From a bacterium BMS3Abin11 (GTDB lineage: Bacteria > Pseudomonadota > Gammaproteobacteria > BMS3Bbin11): 64,000 bases of DNA. Location of the stretch: positions 93,103 to 157,102 of the forward strand of contig BDTD01000033.1 of NCBI GenBank assembly GCA_002897635.1, read 5' to 3'. The translations under genes and the position numbers were made by a program. The notes under the pieces were generated by a model. It saw nothing but the letters and a program-made list of their open reading frames with translations, ran no database searches and was not told where the DNA came from. Shown one piece after another: positions 62,908 to 64,000 of this stretch. Each line of letters begins with the position of its first letter. Position 1 is the first letter of the stretch.

Positions 62908-64000
62908 ATGCCCTCGATACAATCTGACCACAGACAAGCACTTTTCCTGGCAAAACGGGAAATGTCATTCAGCCGGAGGAGACGGGCTGTACCCATTTTG
63001 ATGATCGCTTTACTCCTTACAGGCCAGTTGCTGTCAGCTAATACAGCAGCTGCGGCCTATGCTATTCAGGTAGGCGCATTTTCTAATCCTGATAACGCGG
63101 TGCGTTTTACTGACCGTATAAGCAGTGCCGGGTTTACCGTTTCCACATTCCCTTCACACCGGGTTACGGACAGGCTCACACACGTTGTAGTGGGGCCTTT
63201 TCCGGATCGTGCCACAGCCCTTACTGCCCGCAAGCAGCTGGCCGCAAGCAACTGGCATGGCTACTTACGCTCCTGGCCTGCAACTTCTGGCAGCACCAGG
63301 GCGGGACTCGGTGAACCACCCGGCATAGTACAGCCCCGTTTGCAGGATCACACCGGAGATACGGGCATAGTCGGTAAAGATCAGCTGATAGCTGAAGCAC
63401 CCGTCGTAGATACAGCTGCGGATAACGACGTCCTGATCATTGAAGATACACCTGCAGGAGGCGGGCAGGACATCCTGATCATAGAAGAAGAGGGGGGGCC
63501 CGGTCCGATAATTCTTGATCAGCCGGCAATTGAAATCATAGAGCAACCCGCGGCAGATATCAGTACGGGCAAGCAGGTAGCTGATATACCTTCAACTGAT
63601 TCAGCACCCCAAACAGAAAGATTTCGCCACAGACAAGGTGATTTCTCCATCGGGCTGGACAATGCGTGGCTCGAATATGGCAACTTCTATCGTCCCCAGT
63701 CATCGGCTGACTCCAGCAGCTATGGCCACCTGGCACTGTCAGCCGACTGGAATCCCGAGCCGGCCTGGGAATTGCTACTCGGCGCACGTGTTGACTGGTA
63801 TGGACAAACCGGGGATGCTGATTTTAATGAGGTCAAACTGGATTACACAGACAGTTTTGTCCGCTATCGCGGAGAGAACTATCGCCTGACTGCCGGCACA
63901 CAAAAGGTCATCTGGGGACGTATTGACGAACTGCCGCCAACAGACCGTATCAGCAGGGCTGACATTTCCCGGGGCATACTGGACTCTCTTTCAGATCGCC
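62908..64000 (+). CDS. SPOR-domain/DUF1302-like outer-membrane protein (3' truncated by window)
   Basis: The gene is open to the end of the window; at least 364 codons are seen. A signal sequence (RRRRAVPILMIALLLTGQLL, ending TAAAA) precedes a SPOR-type domain, AYAIQVGAFSNPDNAVRFTDR through HGYLRSW (about 50-125). An acidic linker follows with repeated DVLIIEDTP and DILIIEEEG words. A beta-barrel-like part (WLEYGNFYRP, LTAGTQKVIWGRIDELPP) resembles DUF1302 proteins. ATG 62908 has GGTGAG 7 bases upstream; ATG 62893 in frame is an alternative. SPOR domains bind denuded peptidoglycan, so joining one to a barrel is unusual. Confidence 0.8.
   Translation, partial: MPSIQSDHRQALFLAKREMSFSRRRRAVPILMIALLLTGQLLSANTAAAAYAIQVGAFSNPDNAVRFTDRISSAGFTVSTFPSHRVTDRLTHVVVGPFPDRATALTARKQLAASNWHGYLRSWPATSGSTRAGLGEPPGIVQPRLQDHTGDTGIVGKDQLIAEAPVVDTAADNDVLIIEDTPAGGGQDILIIEEEGGPGPIILDQPAIEIIEQPAADISTGKQVADIPSTDSAPQTERFRHRQGDFSIGLDNAWLEYGNFYRPQSSADSSSYGHLALSADWNPEPAWELLLGARVDWYGQTGDADFNEVKLDYTDSFVRYRGENYRLTAGTQKVIWGRIDELPPTDRISRADISRGILDSLSDR

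Overview
The window is a chromosomal segment of a gammaproteobacterium and holds the replication-origin neighbourhood. Evidence for the class: the order rpmH-rnpA-yidD-yidC-mnmE next to dnaA-dnaN-gyrB; rhlB divergent from trxA-rho-rpmE; and glnE-ilvE-(zinc finger)-waaF. The genus cannot be told from the sequence. PrsK/PrsR, an EpsB-like sugar transferase and an ExeA-type ATPase suggest a strain with a PEP-CTERM/exosortase exopolysaccharide system, although no exosortase lies in the window.

Layout. 1-12.3 kb is housekeeping: purD, tsaC, a dihydrolipoyl-dehydrogenase-like flavoprotein, gpmA, ppsA, rhlB, trxA, rho, rpmE, prmB. 12.5-15.5 kb is an accessory cassette: a nucleotidyltransferase-like protein, divergent from a 74-residue twin-arginine-type peptide, a PqqD-like protein and an HPr-kinase-related P-loop protein. 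A good sigma-54-type promoter stands in front of the peptide. This is the best candidate for a poorly described system. 15.6-19.3 kb holds a TrkA-domain potassium channel and small membrane proteins. 19.5-26.2 kb is a minus-strand run hemL, thiE, thiD, transglutaminase, DUF58, MoxR. 26.6-28.2 kb is mlaA and apaH.

28.3-38.1 kb is the origin region. gyrB, dnaN and dnaA run on the minus strand; rpmH, rnpA, yidD, yidC and mnmE run on the plus strand. recF is missing between dnaN and gyrB, and a consensus parS site lies in that gap. DnaA boxes occur on both sides of dnaA. 38.4-44.3 kb is lipopolysaccharide, amino-acid and nitrogen metabolism (kinase-like protein, waaF, zinc finger, ilvE, glnE). 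44.5-49.2 kb is mixed (OmpA protein, flavin-type oxidase fold, PHP lipoprotein, hotdog-like protein). 49.2-61.4 kb is cell-envelope and exopolysaccharide functions: glmS, an ATPase-OmpA fusion, tviB, prsK, prsR, a sugar transferase, and an acyltransferase-CRP fusion. 61.5-64.0 kb holds a VanZ-like protein, a LolA-like protein and the 5' part of a SPOR/DUF1302-type outer-membrane protein cut by the window edge.

The window is also full of non-coding mobile repeats. Three 158-159 bp and two 261 bp palindromic elements are bounded by duplicated or near-duplicated AT-rich tetranucleotides (mostly TTAA). A related element has its terminal repeats overlapping the rnpA stop and the yidD start. There are half-elements and tiny remnants, REP-like 22-mers, and polypurine tracts. 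Several touch start codons, stop codons or ribosome-binding sites of essential genes. No transposase is present, so they must be mobilised in trans or be relics.
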